Numbered from the stretch's first letter, positions 53,452 through 61,290 are shown. The stretch: 64,000 bases of DNA from DASYLJ01 sp964404165 (GCA_964404165.1 CAYOIZ010000006.1:1-64000), one strand, 5' to 3'. The notes: generated from the letters alone by a model not told the origin. Translations and numbers: made by a program.

Positions 53452-54495
53452 CTACTGGTGGCGCGTCTCTCGTGCCAGCGCCTTGGCGGCGTCGGGGTGA
53501 CGGCGACCCAGCGCCGCGACTCCCCGCTCGGTGGCCGTCCGCCAGCCGCGGCGGCCCAACGCCGTCCAGGCCGCACGCAGATCACCGGGCCGCTCGTCCG
53601 CGAGCACCAGGATCAGCTGCGCCGCCTGGTGGAGGTCCTTGTCACTCTTCGCCTGCATCGCGGCCGCGCGCGAGCGGGCCACGATGAGCTTGTGCAGCGC
53701 GAAACGGGCGGGTCCGGGCACGTTCACCAGCACGCCACTTCCGCCGACGACGGCAGCGGGCTGCGGCTCCTCGACGAGGTACTCCAGGTACGGGAGCGGT
53801 TGGGCTGCTGCAGCGAATCGGGGGATCACGACAGGCTTCCGCTCGCCGCGACGCTGCGGCGTCAGCAGGTCCACGCGGAGCGCTCGACCCCGCACCTTGA
53901 AGGACGTCGACGGATCGCTGGGCGACAGGCCTGGCACCGGAAGAAACCCCATCTCGAGGCTCTCGAGCACCGATGGAACGTCGGCCGCAAGTCCAGGAAC
54001 CGCGACGGCGAGCGTGCGCGCGGATGCGACGTCCACGTCTTCGGTACGGATGCCTCCCCCCGCCCAGCGCACTCCGAGTAGGTTGCCCAACACGATGAAG
54101 GCCTGCGTCCCGACGAGGACGCCACCCAGCCGAAACACGGCGGCATCGGCGAGGGCAGCGAGGACCCGTACGGACGGCGTGTCGGCGACGAGCGAACCAC
54201 CGGCACGTAGGACGGCGCACAGCTGCTCCAATCGCACACGCTCCACCGTCGCCAACTGCCGTCCGGCGTCGTACTGCTCGACGATCCGATCGAGCGCAGC
54301 TCCACCGCGCCCGACGTAGCGTTGGACGACCCCACCCGGGCCGGAGTTCTGGAAATACCAGTAGTCCTGCCCCTTCACGCTCTTTCGCACGAACGTCCCA
54401 CTCGTACTGCCCATCGCCCGCTGGGCATCCACGGCGACGAGCTGCTCGACGAGCTCGGCGTAGGCGGTCTGCGTCTGGAGGGAGAGGCGATCCAT
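53452..54495 (-). CDS. GSU2403-family nucleotidyltransferase-fold protein
   Basis: 347 residues with the family features: an N-terminal part with GTFVRKSVKGQDYWYFQ, a strand-loop RLGGVLVGTQAFIVLGNLLG near residues 120-140, acidic TEDVDVASART where a nucleotidyltransferase metal site would lie, RVDLLTPQRRGERKPVVIPR and the helical HKLIVARSRAAAMQAKSDKD. Members are often found in accessory DNA; their substrates are unknown, and some resemble AbiEii/MNT toxin-type enzymes. The DVD could supply two metal ligands. A 9-bp inverted repeat (54498-54533) abuts the start codon and is the likely control site. The enzymatic role is inferred only from the fold family. Confidence 0.75.
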   Translation of the reverse strand: MDRLSLQTQTAYAELVEQLVAVDAQRAMGSTSGTFVRKSVKGQDYWYFQNSGPGGVVQRYVGRGGAALDRIVEQYDAGRQLATVERVRLEQLCAVLRAGGSLVADTPSVRVLAALADAAVFRLGGVLVGTQAFIVLGNLLGVRWAGGGIRTEDVDVASARTLAVAVPGLAADVPSVLESLEMGFLPVPGLSPSDPSTSFKVRGRALRVDLLTPQRRGERKPVVIPRFAAAAQPLPYLEYLVEEPQPAAVVGGSGVLVNVPGPARFALHKLIVARSRAAAMQAKSDKDLHQAAQLILVLADERPGDLRAAWTALGRRGWRTATERGVAALGRRHPDAAKALARETRHQ

Positions 54496-54497
54496 GT

Positions 54498-54533
54498 GGT
54501 TATACGTAAAGTGCTCCCATCCAGCGTATAACC
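54498..54533. promoter_or_regulatory. Inverted repeat at the start of the nucleotidyltransferase-fold gene
   Basis: GGTTATACG (54498-54506) and CGTATAACC (54525-54533) are perfect inverted 9-mers 18 bp apart, in an unusually AT-rich patch 3 bp from the ATG at 54495. Each arm contains a TATAAC-type -10 sequence pointing outward. It may be an operator, a divergent promoter or both. Confidence 0.5.
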
Positions 54534-54623
54534 GCTCACCGCAGCAGGCTCAATCCGCAGCGGCCGCCGGATCCGGCCTGATCGGCCCGCAGCACGAACC
54601 GGCCCACCGTTGGCACAAACCCC

Positions 54624-55060
54624 ATGGGCTACCGAGGTAACCAACCTGCTAGGCTTCAAGGCCTGCCGTTCGTACGCTGGCGTCCGGTCTTCCTCATCGT
54701 CACCCTTCTCCTCGCGGCCGGCCGCGCCGAGGCATTCGAGACGACCCTGCTCGGAACGTTCAGGGGACTGCCCGACCTGCAACCGGTCGGCTCGACGATC
54801 TGGTTCGTCGCGACGACATCGGACCAGACCGAGCTCTGGCGCAGCGACGGGCATCCCGAGGACACGGTGCGGGTCGGCAGTGTCGCGGGGTTCTACGGGT
54901 GGCTTCCCGGGGTGGGCGACCGGGTGCTGCTGTCGATCGTCGCGACGACCGGCCCGGAGCTCTACGCCACCGACGGTGGACCGCTGACACGTATCGCCAC
55001 GGTCCGCCCGCTGGTGTCGGCAGCGCTCGGTGACCTCACGTACTTTCTCGTCGGCCCTGA
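54624..55060 (+). pseudogene. Truncated secreted propeller-type (ELWRSDG-repeat) gene
   Basis: The 5' part encodes a signal peptide (VFLIVTLLLAAGRAEA) and about 110 residues with the repeating beta-blade wording of large secreted propeller proteins (IWFVATTSDQTELWRSDG, then LSIVATTGPELYATDGG, ALGDLTYFLVGPDC). After about 55060 the frame stays open but the sequence becomes Arg-rich and antisense to the genes on the other strand, so the real protein has been cut short. Full-length relatives have many more blades. Loss probably came with insertion or deletion at the junction with the immunity-like genes. Confidence 0.6.
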
Positions 55061-55130
55061 TTGCAGGGATCGACGCGCGGCGGAGCGCGATCGCGGCGTT
55101 GCACTGAGCGCCCGTACTTCGTGCGAGGAA

Positions 55131-55592
55131 CTAGGTCGGGTCGGTCTCGGGCGTCCAGTCGGCGAGAATCCGCTCGACGAGCAACGTGTCGTTCCACACG
55201 CCGCGAATCGGCAGCCGACGCTGAGCGGCCGAGAGTCTCCCGACGCGCCATTCATGCTCGCCATCCCAGAGCCACCACACGTCGACCCTTCGAGTCGCGG
55301 GGTTGACGACTCCCGACCGGAACAACGGAAACTCCTGCGCCTCGACGGGGACGGGCTCATAGGAGACGACGGTGACGATCTTCTGGTTCACGGCCGCCTG
55401 CAACGGAAAGAACGTACAGAACCTTGCCGGACCGCGAGCGAGGACGGCCAGGTCGTCGGGTCGCGCGTCGAAGAGACCGGGAAGCACACGAATCAGATGT
55501 CCGTAGGTCGGGTGTCGATGCGTACATTGCGCGTACGCCAGGCCCCGGTTGGTCGAGACTTCGAACACGTCCCCCGTGCGCACTGGGGCCAT
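55131..55592 (-). CDS. Imm26-like immunity protein
   Basis: A 153-residue cytoplasmic protein beginning PVRTGDVFEVSTNRGLAYAQ, the start of the Imm26 family (a small beta-rich fold), followed by TYGHLIRVLPGLFDARP, VTVVSYEPVPVEAQEFPLFR and WWLWDGEHEWRVGRLSA. Imm26-type proteins protect against secreted polymorphic toxins by binding the toxin domain. No toxin gene lies in the window beside it. ATG 55592 is chosen because it precedes the conserved start; the open frame up to 55892 has shadow character. It forms a row with two other small genes on the same strand (10-bp gap to the next). Confidence 0.6.
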   Translation of the reverse strand: MAPVRTGDVFEVSTNRGLAYAQCTHRHPTYGHLIRVLPGLFDARPDDLAVLARGPARFCTFFPLQAAVNQKIVTVVSYEPVPVEAQEFPLFRSGVVNPATRRVDVWWLWDGEHEWRVGRLSAAQRRLPIRGVWNDTLLVERILADWTPETDPT

Positions 55593-55602
55593 TGTCAGCC
55601 GA

Positions 55603-56022
55603 TCAGTCCTTCGTCCTCGGGGCGTCATGCTGCGCGGCTCGTTCGAAGAGCACGCGTTCGCTTCGTTCGAATGGTGGCACCGTGACTTTGCGCAACCATT
55701 GATCGTGCGAGAGAGGCGCGAACACCTCGTCGAGACGAGACAGGAAATCGCTCCAGCCGTCCATGCTCTCATCGACGGTGTAGCGGAGCTCGTGCGTATC
55801 GAGATGGAGGCACACCCGGTCCATCGTGAAGACGTCGATCTTGTACGCAGCAATGCGGCGGACGTCATCCCATCGGGCGCGGTGTGACGCATTGGTATCG
55901 GTCACGATCTCGAAGCCATCGTCCGTGAGCTCGACGCGAGGCTGCTGCCACGGGGGATCGATACCGCGGAATCGACGAACGGCGCGTGCCAGCGAGTCGA
56001 ACAGTCTCGGTGCTCCGTTCAT
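55603..56022 (-). CDS. Small hypothetical protein, immunity-like
   Basis: A 139-residue soluble protein with an alternating alpha/beta pattern: VELTDDGFEIVTDTN, ARWDDVRRIAAYKIDVFTMD, RVCLHLDTHELRYTVDESMD, GWSDFLSRLDEVFAPLSHDQ and a closing WLRKVTVPPFERSERVLFER. It resembles a group of short uncharacterised proteins that I recall near Rhs/contact-dependent toxin genes, with a WDDV...AYK core and a W..V.FPAF-type ending. A toxin-immunity role is therefore likely but not shown. It lies between the Imm26-like gene (10 bp) and another small gene (30 bp) on the same strand. Confidence 0.6.
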   Translation of the reverse strand: MNGAPRLFDSLARAVRRFRGIDPPWQQPRVELTDDGFEIVTDTNASHRARWDDVRRIAAYKIDVFTMDRVCLHLDTHELRYTVDESMDGWSDFLSRLDEVFAPLSHDQWLRKVTVPPFERSERVLFERAAQHDAPRTKD

Positions 56023-56052
56023 CGGCTCATGCGGTTCAGCACGGGTCGAACC

Positions 56053-56424
56053 CTACGGCGATCCGGACACACGCTTCCAGAATCTGGTGACCTGGTCCGT
56101 CTCCAGCTCGACCATACTGGCGTGCGCCTGTTGATCCCGGGCGATGAACTCGGGACCCATCAGGAACGTCGGCTCGGTCCGGAACGCGTTGCATATCCAG
56201 TCCCCGGGCAACGTCGGATCGACGACGTCGAAGAGCCACGCGGGGAGCCACGCCGGATACTCGATGTCGTCCACGATCTGCACGAACAGCACCCCCTCGA
56301 ACATCGAGATCGCCCTCACCTCGTAGCGTCTCCCGGGAGAGACGAACACCTGACCGGGACGCGCAAACTTCGCGAGGTTCTCAGGGCAGGACGTCACGTC
56401 CACTGTTCTTGCGACGACGATCAC
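56053..56424 (-). CDS. Small hypothetical protein upstream of the immunity-like genes
   Basis: A 123-residue acidic, aromatic-rich protein: PENLAKFARPGQVFVSPGRR, EVRAISMFEGVLFVQIVDDI, EYPAWLPAWLFDVVDPTLPG, WICNAFRTEPTFLMGPEFIA and VELETDQVTRFWKRVSGSP. No signal peptide and no recognised family. GTG 56424 is chosen because GGGAG lies 8 bp upstream; the frame is open to 56511. It leads a row of three short reverse-strand genes, two of them immunity-like, so it may be another immunity protein. Confidence 0.55.
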   Translation of the reverse strand: MIVVARTVDVTSCPENLAKFARPGQVFVSPGRRYEVRAISMFEGVLFVQIVDDIEYPAWLPAWLFDVVDPTLPGDWICNAFRTEPTFLMGPEFIARDQQAHASMVELETDQVTRFWKRVSGSP

Positions 56425-56527
56425 GTCGATTACTCCCAGCCAAGTCTCGAAGATTCCTGTACCGTCACCCCTTCGTCGAACGCAAGACCGCCCGCGCATG
56501 CCCGTGCGCATCCGGGGGTCCGCGGGA

Positions 56528-57145
56528 TCAGGCGGAGGATGGCGCCGCGGCCTCCGGGTCCGTCCCGATCGCTCCCCGCACCATGTCCACCACGAACCGC
56601 CGCACCTTGGCCGGCGCGCGACGGGTGAACTTGAGCTGCGCGATCATCTGCGCCGAGCTGACGAGCAGCAGCGCCGCCTCCTCGGCGTGCGTGGTGGACG
56701 GGATCGAGCCCTCGCGCTGCCCCCGCCGCACGGCGCCCGCGAAGATGCGGAGCAGCCGCGTCTGGTGCTTCAGGTAGCGCTCCCAGCTCTCCCCACCGAT
56801 GGCCGTGCTCCAGGCCAGGTAGACCCGGCCATGGTCGGGATGGCTGTCGATCGACGCCGAGAACGCCAGCGCGACGTCCAGGATGGCCTGCGGCACCGGA
56901 CGCTCGCGCCGGTCGGCGAGGTGCGCGATGTCCTCGAAGAACCGCTCCACCTCGTCGAGCACGGCGTCGACCAGCGCGGGCCGCGTCGGGAAGTAGCCGA
57001 ACACGGTGGCCACCGAGACCCCCGCCTCGCGCGCGATCTCGGCGTGGCCGGCGCGGCCGAGCCCGCGGCGTTGGAAGACCGTGAGCGCACACGCGAGGAG
57101 CTGCGCGCGACGACGTTCGGGTTGGAGCCTGCTGCGCTTCGGAAT
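56528..57145 (-). CDS. TetR family transcriptional regulator
   Basis: 205 residues if read from the first possible codon. The N-terminal DNA-binding domain is intact: LACALTVFQRRGLGRAGHAE, then the helix-turn-helix IAREAGVSVATVFGYFPTRP, with the family's AL-DAV-DEVERFF following. The C-terminal ligand domain has ASIDSHPDHGRVYLAWSTAI and ALLLVSSAQMIAQLKFTRR. No ATG, GTG or TTG precedes the HTH after the monooxygenase stop; an ATT at 57145 with AAGGGG upstream is the only plausible start. GTG 57013 would delete half the HTH. It lies 31 bp after the monooxygenase and probably represses both divergent transcripts through the operators at 58575-58658. Confidence 0.85.
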   Translation of the reverse strand: MPKRSRLQPERRRAQLLACALTVFQRRGLGRAGHAEIAREAGVSVATVFGYFPTRPALVDAVLDEVERFFEDIAHLADRRERPVPQAILDVALAFSASIDSHPDHGRVYLAWSTAIGGESWERYLKHQTRLLRIFAGAVRRGQREGSIPSTTHAEEAALLLVSSAQMIAQLKFTRRAPAKVRRFVVDMVRGAIGTDPEAAAPSSA

Positions 57146-57176
57146 GCGCCCCTTCTGCTCTGGCGGCGCGCGGGGT

Positions 57177-58565
57177 TCAAGCGAACGGCGCCAGCACCCA
57201 CGCCGGCGGACGGGCGGCGAAGCGGTCGCTCGGCACGCCGCGCAGGCGGTGACGGAGCGCGCCCCACCCCACCCGCGCCGCGAGCAACGGATCGAGCAGC
57301 GTCGTCACCGGTCGCACCAGCGTCACAACCTCGGTGAGCCGCCGATGCACGACGGCGTCGTCCTGCGCGGCGGCGAGGGCGGCGTCCATGTAGCGCCCGG
57401 CCAGATGCACCGTCGCCGGACGATGGCCGTCGGTCGTGGGCAGCTGGAGGTCGACGCCGGTGGCGAGGCTCCACGGGCTGCGCAGGAAGCGCGCCTGGGC
57501 GCGGAAGAATCGCCGCGGCAACGACGCATGCGTCGGGCCGCCGCGGGCGAGCGCGGCGCCCAGGAGGTTGGCGCAGACGGCGGCGGCGCTCATGCCCTGC
57601 CCGTAGATCGGGTTGAACGCACATACCGCGTCGCCGATGGCGAGGAACCCCGCCGGGCCGCGCCACGTCTCGTAGTGGCGCAGGCGGTTCTGGAACTTGC
57701 GCGCGCAGTAGACGGGCGAGATCGGCGTCGCCAGGCGGACGGCGTCGGCGAGCAGCGGCGAGCGCAGGCCGTCGAGCGCCGCCATGAAGCCGTCCTCGTC
57801 GGCAGGCGGATAGTTGCCGCCGACGCCGATCAGGATGACGCCCCACCGTCCCTGCTCGATCGGCACCAGGATGCCCATGAAGTCGCGGGCGCGATTGCGA
57901 TCCTCGATCCACACGCCCTTCCACCACCAGTCGCGCGGCCAGCGCTCGGGCGGCGGACCCTGGAACCACCGCGTGCTGTAGCCGGCGTGCGGGTCGACGA
58001 CGGTCTCCGACGGCGGCGCGATGCCCGCGGCACGCAGCCACTGCGGCGCGTGCGTCGCGCGCCCGCTCGCGTCGACGACGAGATCGGCGGCGAGGAGCGC
58101 CCCGGCGCGCGTCGACACGCCGGTGACACGGCCGTCGCGCACGTGCAGCGCCTCGACCGCGGTGTCGTCGACGATGGTGACGTTCGGCAGGCGCCGACAC
58201 GCCGCGCGCACGATCGATTCGGTGAGCGGCCGGCTCGCGAACAGCCAGCGGTAGCCGCTCGGCCGCGGACGCACCCAGCCGGCCCGCAGGAGACGCACGA
58301 AGTCGCCGTCGAGGTCGATCTCGAGCGCGCCGGCGTCGGCCATGGTGCGCCCGAAGCCCGGGAAGAGGCGCTCGAGCTCGGCACAGCCGCGCGACAGGAG
58401 CGCATGCAGATGCCGGCCCTGCGGAACGCCCGGCCGACCGACGGGGTCGCTCGGGTAGCGGTCGCGATCGAGCACCGTGACCCGGTCCACCGTGTCCGAC
58501 AGCACGCGGGCGGCACACAGGCCGGCCAGACTGCCGCCGACGACGATCGCGTGAGTGCTCGACAT
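57177..58565 (-). CDS. FAD-dependent monooxygenase/oxidoreductase
   Basis: A 462-residue flavoprotein of the PHBH-like group: dinucleotide-binding start AIVVGGSLAGLCAARVLSD, ribose-binding VTVLDRDRYPSD, central LVVDASGRATHAPQWL (a DG-type strand-turn with Asp-Ala-Ser-Gly) and the FAD-closing FLAIGDAVCAFNPIYGQGMS with GD. The aromatic pocket RWFQGPPPERWPRDWWWKG would line the substrate site. Such enzymes hydroxylate or epoxidise small hydrophobic compounds using NAD(P)H and O2. It is transcribed together with the TetR regulator and divergently from the amidohydrolase-SDR-epoxide-hydrolase genes. The substrate is not predictable. Confidence 0.87.
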   Translation of the reverse strand: MSSTHAIVVGGSLAGLCAARVLSDTVDRVTVLDRDRYPSDPVGRPGVPQGRHLHALLSRGCAELERLFPGFGRTMADAGALEIDLDGDFVRLLRAGWVRPRPSGYRWLFASRPLTESIVRAACRRLPNVTIVDDTAVEALHVRDGRVTGVSTRAGALLAADLVVDASGRATHAPQWLRAAGIAPPSETVVDPHAGYSTRWFQGPPPERWPRDWWWKGVWIEDRNRARDFMGILVPIEQGRWGVILIGVGGNYPPADEDGFMAALDGLRSPLLADAVRLATPISPVYCARKFQNRLRHYETWRGPAGFLAIGDAVCAFNPIYGQGMSAAAVCANLLGAALARGGPTHASLPRRFFRAQARFLRSPWSLATGVDLQLPTTDGHRPATVHLAGRYMDAALAAAQDDAVVHRRLTEVVTLVRPVTTLLDPLLAARVGWGALRHRLRGVPSDRFAARPPAWVLAPFA

Positions 58566-58574
58566 CGATCCCCC

Positions 58575-58595
58575 TACTGACAGAATTATCAGTTA
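58575..58595. promoter_or_regulatory. Operator-like palindrome, copy 1
   Basis: A 21-bp site whose ends form the inverted repeat ACTGA-N8-TCAGT. It lies 10 bp before the monooxygenase ATG, just downstream of a possible -10 of that gene's promoter (TTGACA at 58617-58622 on the reverse strand, then TCAATA 17 bp on). A matching copy lies at 58638-58658 (17 of 21 bases identical). Size and symmetry fit a TetR-type operator. Confidence 0.65.
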
Positions 58596-58637
58596 TTGAC
58601 CTTTGCCCACCTCATATGTCAACACAATCCTGTCGCG

Positions 58638-58658
58638 TACTGAGCGAACTATCGGTTA
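58638..58658. promoter_or_regulatory. Operator-like palindrome, copy 2
   Basis: The second 21-bp site, ACTGA-N8-TCGGT at its core, is in the same orientation as copy 1 and exactly 63 bp (six helical turns) from it. It lies 15 bp before the amidohydrolase ATG, where a bound repressor would block forward transcription or ribosome access. The four differences from copy 1 are at positions 7, 8, 12 and 17. Confidence 0.65.
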
Positions 58659-58673
58659 ATGGCGAGGTGACGC

Positions 58674-60152
58674 ATGGGTGTCTGGCTCTCTCCGCGGCAG
58701 CGTGCGCAGACCGCGATGGCCGACACGGTGGCCGGCGGGCTGCCGGTGCCGACGCAGGTGGTGTCGAACGGCGAGTACGTGCCGCTGCCGCAGACCACGG
58801 ATCAGCGGCGCGTCGAGCGCCTCGTCGTCGCCATGGCCGATCGCTTCGGTCGTCGTCGCGGGCTCGACCGGCGCCAGTTCCTGCGCACGGCGTCCGGCAT
58901 GGCCGCCGCCTTCCTCGCCATGAACCAGGTGTTCGGCCGTTGCTTCGACGTGCGCGAGGCCGAGGCCGCCGACGGTGCGGCGGCCGCCGAACGCCGGCGC
59001 GCCACCGCCGGCCAGATGGTCGTCGACGTCCAGCTCCACTTCGTGCGCGACGACTTCCGGTGGGACGGCATCCTCGCCTTGGGCGAGTACGCGAAGCGGT
59101 GGAACCCTCGCCTGCGCGACGAAGGCGTCACCATGCAGCGCTTCAAGTTCGAGAACTTCCTGAAGGAGGTCTATCTCGACAGTGACACGCAGGTGGGCCT
59201 CGTCAGCGCGGCCCCGTCCGACACCCCCGACAACTGGCTCCTCGACAACGACCAGCTGGCGCGCGCCCGCGCCATCGTGAACGACCTCGCCGGTTCGCGA
59301 CGGCTCCTGTGCCATGCGGTGATCACGCCGGGACAGCGTGGCTGGCTCGAGGAGATCGATCGCTGCGCTTCGACGCTGCGGCCCGACGGCTGGAAGGGGT
59401 ACACCACCGGGGATCCGCTCGCGCCGTCGCAGTGGCCGTGGCGCCTCGACGACGAGAAGCTCATGTATCCGGCCTACGAGCGCATGCGGCGCGCGGGCAT
59501 CCGTCGCATCTGCATCCACAAGGGCCTGCTCCCCGCCGACTACGAAAGCACCTTCGCACGCACCTGGCCGTTCGCCCGCGTCGACGACGTCGGCAAGGCG
59601 GCGAAGGACTGGCCCGACCTCGACTTCGTCATCTATCACTCGGCGCTGAAGCCGTTCCTGCAGCCGCCGGACGCGTCGCTCGCCGAGTTCGAGCGCACCG
59701 GTCGCATGGACTGGGTGACCGACCTGGCCGAGATTCCGGGGAAGTTCGGCGTGCGCAACGTGTGGGCCGAGCTCGGCACCTCGTTCGCCAGCTCGGTAGT
59801 GACGCATCCGCGGCACGCCGCGGCGCTGCTCGGCACGCTCATCAAGGGGTGCGGCACGGATCGCGTGCTGTGGGGGACCGACTCGGTCTGGTACGGCTCG
59901 CCGCAGTGGCAGATCGAGGCGTTCCGCCGTCTCGAGATTCCCGCCGACATGCAGGAGCGCCACGGCTTCGCACCGCTCGGCGCGGTCGACGGCCCCGTGC
60001 GCTCCGCCATCCTCGGCGGCAACGCGGTGACGCTCTACGGCCTGCCGCCGACGAGCCCCTCCGACCAGCTCTCGCAGGTCCGCGTCGACTACGACGACGC
60101 CGGCACGACGCCGAGCCGTCTCGCCTACGGCTTCGTCGCGAGGCACGGATGA
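58674..60152 (+). CDS. Amidohydrolase-2 family protein with Tat-like signal
   Basis: 492 residues. A twin-arginine motif RRQFLRTASGMAAAFLAMN starts at residue 66, unusually far from the N-terminus, so export by Tat is possible but not certain. From about residue 115 an amidohydrolase-2 TIM barrel follows: VVDVQLHFVRDD (where His-X-His is normal, here Gln-X-His), CHAVITPGQRGWLEE, DLDFVIYHSALKPF with the barrel His, and the catalytic Asp in VLWGTDSVWYGSP. Members are hydrolases or decarboxylases. The altered first His suggests one metal ligand is lost. GAGGTG lies upstream of the ATG. It is the first gene of a three-gene forward operon (ATGA overlap with the SDR). Confidence 0.82.
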   Translation: MGVWLSPRQRAQTAMADTVAGGLPVPTQVVSNGEYVPLPQTTDQRRVERLVVAMADRFGRRRGLDRRQFLRTASGMAAAFLAMNQVFGRCFDVREAEAADGAAAAERRRATAGQMVVDVQLHFVRDDFRWDGILALGEYAKRWNPRLRDEGVTMQRFKFENFLKEVYLDSDTQVGLVSAAPSDTPDNWLLDNDQLARARAIVNDLAGSRRLLCHAVITPGQRGWLEEIDRCASTLRPDGWKGYTTGDPLAPSQWPWRLDDEKLMYPAYERMRRAGIRRICIHKGLLPADYESTFARTWPFARVDDVGKAAKDWPDLDFVIYHSALKPFLQPPDASLAEFERTGRMDWVTDLAEIPGKFGVRNVWAELGTSFASSVVTHPRHAAALLGTLIKGCGTDRVLWGTDSVWYGSPQWQIEAFRRLEIPADMQERHGFAPLGAVDGPVRSAILGGNAVTLYGLPPTSPSDQLSQVRVDYDDAGTTPSRLAYGFVARHG

Positions 60153-60889
60153 CCGCCGCGCTCGCCAGCAAGGTGTGCCTGGTGACGGGTGGCGCGTCGG
60201 GCATCGGCAGCGCGACCGCGCTCGCGTTCGCGGAGGCCGGCGCGCGCGTCGTGGTGTCGGACACGGCCGACGGCGAAGCGACGGCCCGTCGTGCCGGCGG
60301 CCTGTTCGTGCGTGCCGACGTGCGACGTCCGGACGACGTCGCGGCGTTGCTCGCCACCATCGTGTCGCAGCACGGCCGGCTCGACTGCGCCGTCAACAAC
60401 GCCGGCATCGAGGGCGTGCTGGCACCGCTCGCCGACTATCCCGACGACGTCTTCGAGCGCGTCATCGCCGTCAACGTGCTCGGCGTCTGGCGCTGCCTCA
60501 AGGCCGAGCTCCGCCAGATGCGGGCACAGGGTGGCGGCGCCATCGTCAACACCGCGTCGGTCGGCGGGCTAGTCGGCGCCGGGTCGTTCTCGGCCTACGT
60601 CGCCAGCAAGCACGCGGTGGTCGGGCTCACGAAGACCGCCGCCGTCGATCACGCGCGCGACGGCGTCCGCGTCAACGCCGTCTGCCCGGGCGTCATCGAC
60701 ACGCCCATGCTGACGCGGCTCGGTGCCGGCATGCCCGGGCTGGAGGACGCGCTGATCGCGATGAAGCCCATGGGCCGCCTCGGCACCGCGGACGAGGTCG
60801 CCCGCGCCATCGTGTGGCTGTGCTCGGACGCGGCGTCGTTCGTCACCGGCCACGCGCTCGCCGTCGACGGCGGCTTCGTGGCGCAATAA
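60149..60889 (+). CDS. Short-chain dehydrogenase/reductase
   Basis: A 246-residue classical SDR. The NAD(P) motif GGASGIGSA lies at residues 14-22, with Asp38 in VVVSDTADGE, which favours NAD. NNAG is at 83-86, and the catalytic Ser137, Tyr150 and Lys154 (NTASVGG, YVASKHA) are present, with RVNAVCPGVIDTPML and the C-terminal HALAVDGGFVAQ. It would oxidise a secondary alcohol or diol to a ketone. ATG 60149 overlaps the amidohydrolase stop by 4 bp; the much longer open frame upstream is a shadow. The epoxide-hydrolase-type gene follows 17 bp later, so a diol dehydrogenase is a reasonable guess. Confidence 0.93.
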   Translation: MTAALASKVCLVTGGASGIGSATALAFAEAGARVVVSDTADGEATARRAGGLFVRADVRRPDDVAALLATIVSQHGRLDCAVNNAGIEGVLAPLADYPDDVFERVIAVNVLGVWRCLKAELRQMRAQGGGAIVNTASVGGLVGAGSFSAYVASKHAVVGLTKTAAVDHARDGVRVNAVCPGVIDTPMLTRLGAGMPGLEDALIAMKPMGRLGTADEVARAIVWLCSDAASFVTGHALAVDGGFVAQ

Positions 60890-60906
60890 CGAAAAGGAGC
60901 TGTGCG

Positions 60907-61290
60907 ATGTCGACGAATCCGGAGCAGGTGGTGCGTGACTTCTGCGGTGCGTGGGTGCGCCGCGACCTGGACGAGATCATGTCCTACTTCACGCCCGACG
61001 CCGTCTACCACAACGTCCCCACCGACCCGAAGACGGGCACGGCCGAGATCCGCGCCATCTTCGAGGCCTTCCTCGGTCTGATGGAGCTGATCGATCTCGA
61101 GGTCGTGCACTCGGCGGCGAAGGGCGACGTCGTGTTCACCGAGCGTCGCGATCACTTCCGCCAGTCGGGCAAGCCGCGCTTCATGCTTCCCGTCAACGGC
61201 GTCTTCGAGGTGCGCGACGGCAAGATCGCGGCGTTCCGCGACTATTTCGACCTCGCGACCTGGGTGCGCGGCAGCGGCATGCCGCTCTGA
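60907..61290 (+). CDS. Limonene-1,2-epoxide hydrolase family protein
   Basis: A 127-residue cone-shaped SnoaL/LEH-fold enzyme. All five residues that define the LEH active site are present at the expected spacing: Tyr34 and Asn36 (AVYHNVP), Arg80 and Asp82 (ERRDHF) and Asp112 (FRDYFDL). LEH enzymes add water to an epoxide in one step, giving a diol, and are small cytoplasmic dimers. AAGGAG lies 7-8 bp before the ATG. As the last gene of the amidohydrolase-SDR operon, divergent from a flavin monooxygenase, it completes an epoxide-opening route. The natural substrate is unknown. Confidence 0.85.
   Translation: MSTNPEQVVRDFCGAWVRRDLDEIMSYFTPDAVYHNVPTDPKTGTAEIRAIFEAFLGLMELIDLEVVHSAAKGDVVFTERRDHFRQSGKPRFMLPVNGVFEVRDGKIAAFRDYFDLATWVRGSGMPL

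Noticed and set aside
55593..55892. N-terminal extension of the Imm26-like protein
   Set aside because: The extra 100 residues are Ser/Arg-rich and antisense-like, overlap the next gene in another frame, and the family start matches ATG 55592.
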